Source: Campylobacteraceae bacterium (GTDB taxonomy: Bacteria > Campylobacterota > Campylobacteria > Campylobacterales > Sulfurovaceae). From it: DNA of 25,163 bases. The notes below the pieces were generated by a model. It searched no databases and had not been told where the DNA came from. It saw nothing but the letters and a program-made list of their open reading frames with translations. Below, piece by piece: positions 24,129 through 25,163 of this stretch. Location: NCBI GenBank assembly GCA_027023325.1, contig JALVVQ010000303.1, positions 1-25,163 of the forward strand, given 5' to 3'. Both the position numbers and the translations under genes were made by a program. Position 1 is the stretch's first letter. Each line of letters starts with the position of its first letter.

Positions 24129-25118
24129 ATGAGGAAAACAATATTTTGGATTTTCCCCTTAGTGTTTTTTGCTTCTGCGGAGGTTATTACACCTGATTTG
24201 GAATACCAAAAAGTATCTAATGTTGGATATAGCTGGAAGACGGTCAATCTAGACAATAGTTATAGCGATGCCATTGTGGTCTGCACCAATGTCCTTCCAG
24301 ACAATACTTATAATGAAGCAGTTGTCCGAGTTCAAAGTATCGGTACCAACAGTTTTCAGCTCAAAATACAGCGCCCAGATAATCGAGATCCAGGATATGC
24401 GACAGATGTCTATTGTGTCATCTCTGATGAGGGAAGCTACACGACACCAATGACATATGAAGCACATCATGTTAATTCGGCAACAACAAGCCGAAAGGGA
24501 TCATGGAACACCAATACACTTTCGGTATCTTTGACTAATAGCTATAGTAATCCAACTGTACTTGGACAAGTAATGAGTTATAGTGATCCAAAATTTTCAG
24601 TTTTCTGGAGTCACCGATGTGGGACTAACAGTAATAGAAGAAAAACTCCTTATTCTGGTACTGGTAGTTTATGTGTGGAAAAACATATTAGCAAAACAAC
24701 CGGAAGTAGAAGCGATGAAACATTGGGTTATATGGTTATTGAGTCTGGTGAGTACTCTTATAACAATATTGCTATGAAGGTAGCATTAGGGAACGATAAA
24801 ATCAAAGGCGTTGATAACACTCCTCCACTTTATCGATACAGCTTAGGAGGATACTATAGCCATGCTGTTGCAACCAAAGAAGCCGAAGATGGCGGGGACG
24901 GAGGATGGGCTGCCATGTATGGTTCTTCTCCTCTTTCAGGTGGATATCTAAGTCTAGCCATAGATGAGGGTGTATCATCTGGTAGCAATAATAGAACTCA
25001 TACAACAGAACAAGTGGGCTACTGGGCTTTTGGAGCGGAGACTATTACAGATTCTGCAAAAATGATTATTAATGGAGCCACTTGCAAATTACCAAAAACA
25101 ACCCACAATTTAAGCTAA
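24129..25118 (+). CDS. Secreted protein with three lectin-like repeats (329 aa), surface block gene 6
   Basis: The signal peptide is MRKTIFWIFPLVFFASAEV, cut near residue 18. The mature part appears to be three diverged repeats of about 70-85 residues: about 35-103 (SWKTVNLDNSYSDAIVVCT, ending VYCVISDEGSY), 125-209 (SWNTNTLSVSLTNSYSNP, ending LGYMVIESGEY), and 238-305 (ending VGYWAFGAETI). The pattern of a Tyr-Ser-(Asp/Asn)-Pro/Ala-Val strand and a closing Gly-Tyr-x-x-x-Glu strand resembles H-type-lectin-like repeats of secreted proteins; this is from memory and moderately sure. It starts 4 bases after the previous stop, so it is probably translated from the same message. The ribosome site is weak. 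The DNA is clearly more AT-rich than the 1649-aa gene. It may be a sugar-binding partner or tip protein. Confidence 0.8.
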   Translation: MRKTIFWIFPLVFFASAEVITPDLEYQKVSNVGYSWKTVNLDNSYSDAIVVCTNVLPDNTYNEAVVRVQSIGTNSFQLKIQRPDNRDPGYATDVYCVISDEGSYTTPMTYEAHHVNSATTSRKGSWNTNTLSVSLTNSYSNPTVLGQVMSYSDPKFSVFWSHRCGTNSNRRKTPYSGTGSLCVEKHISKTTGSRSDETLGYMVIESGEYSYNNIAMKVALGNDKIKGVDNTPPLYRYSLGGYYSHAVATKEAEDGGDGGWAAMYGSSPLSGGYLSLAIDEGVSSGSNNRTHTTEQVGYWAFGAETITDSAKMIINGATCKLPKTTHNLS

Positions 25119-25157
25119 ATTTCATGTAAGAAAAAGCCTTTGAAATCGCTAGAATGT

Positions 25158-25163
25158 TATAAT
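25158..25163 (+). promoter_or_regulatory. Candidate -10 box at the window edge
   Basis: The window ends in GTTATAAT, a consensus -10 box 40 bases after the last stop. It may drive a gene beyond the window. No terminator hairpin was seen between the last gene and this box. Confidence 0.4.

Overview
The window looks like a chromosomal segment of a Campylobacterota (epsilonproteobacterial) genome, probably in the Sulfurovum/Sulfurimonas range. That placement is inferred from the character of FusA, GyrB, QueF, TsaD and LeuC and from promoters that have a good -10 box but usually no -35 box; no database was searched. No rRNA, tRNA or CRISPR array was seen.

Layout. (1) Positions 1-1268 hold the 3' part of fusA (+), closed by a hairpin. 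A small acidic protein of unknown function (+) follows. (2) Positions 1794-11709 are a long minus-strand block. In transcription order it holds an NFACT/RqcH-like protein; cdsA-dxr-serine hydrolase-tsaD as a tightly packed operon; gyrB overlapping a degenerate GGDEF/EAL membrane protein, then queF; a 78-aa CI-type HTH protein; and a DUF2853 protein. (3) leuC (+) is divergent from the NFACT gene. (4) From 13352 to 25118 lies a plus-strand, apparently co-transcribed block of six exported proteins: two DUF11-like proteins related at their N-termini (312 and 383 aa), a small DUF11-like protein (162 aa), a 1649-aa outer-membrane-type protein with a predicted C-terminal beta-barrel, a 971-aa beta-helix protein, and a 329-aa protein with three lectin-like repeats.

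The surface block is the most interesting part. Three proteins share an N-terminal module. Two share a C-terminal four-cysteine module. The last genes are coupled by a 4-nt overlap and a 4-nt gap. I infer a cell-envelope assembly in which the 1649-aa protein is the outer-membrane anchor or export component and the others are surface or periplasmic partners; nothing in the sequence proves this. Runs of eight G upstream of the large gene and seven G inside it could make it phase variable.

The second theme is short palindromic repeats of several unrelated families, nearly all touching gene ends. One family supplies the TAG stop codons of both dxr and the NFACT gene. Another is inserted in frame within the NFACT gene and is translated. 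A third lies just upstream of the NFACT start and creates a false N-terminal extension. A fourth starts one base after a stop codon in the surface block.

Several start codons were moved downstream of the longest-ORF start on the basis of ribosome binding sites or repeat content: queF, the hydrolase, cdsA, the NFACT gene, and the 162-aa and 383-aa surface proteins. No gene-free stretch exceeds 300 bases.
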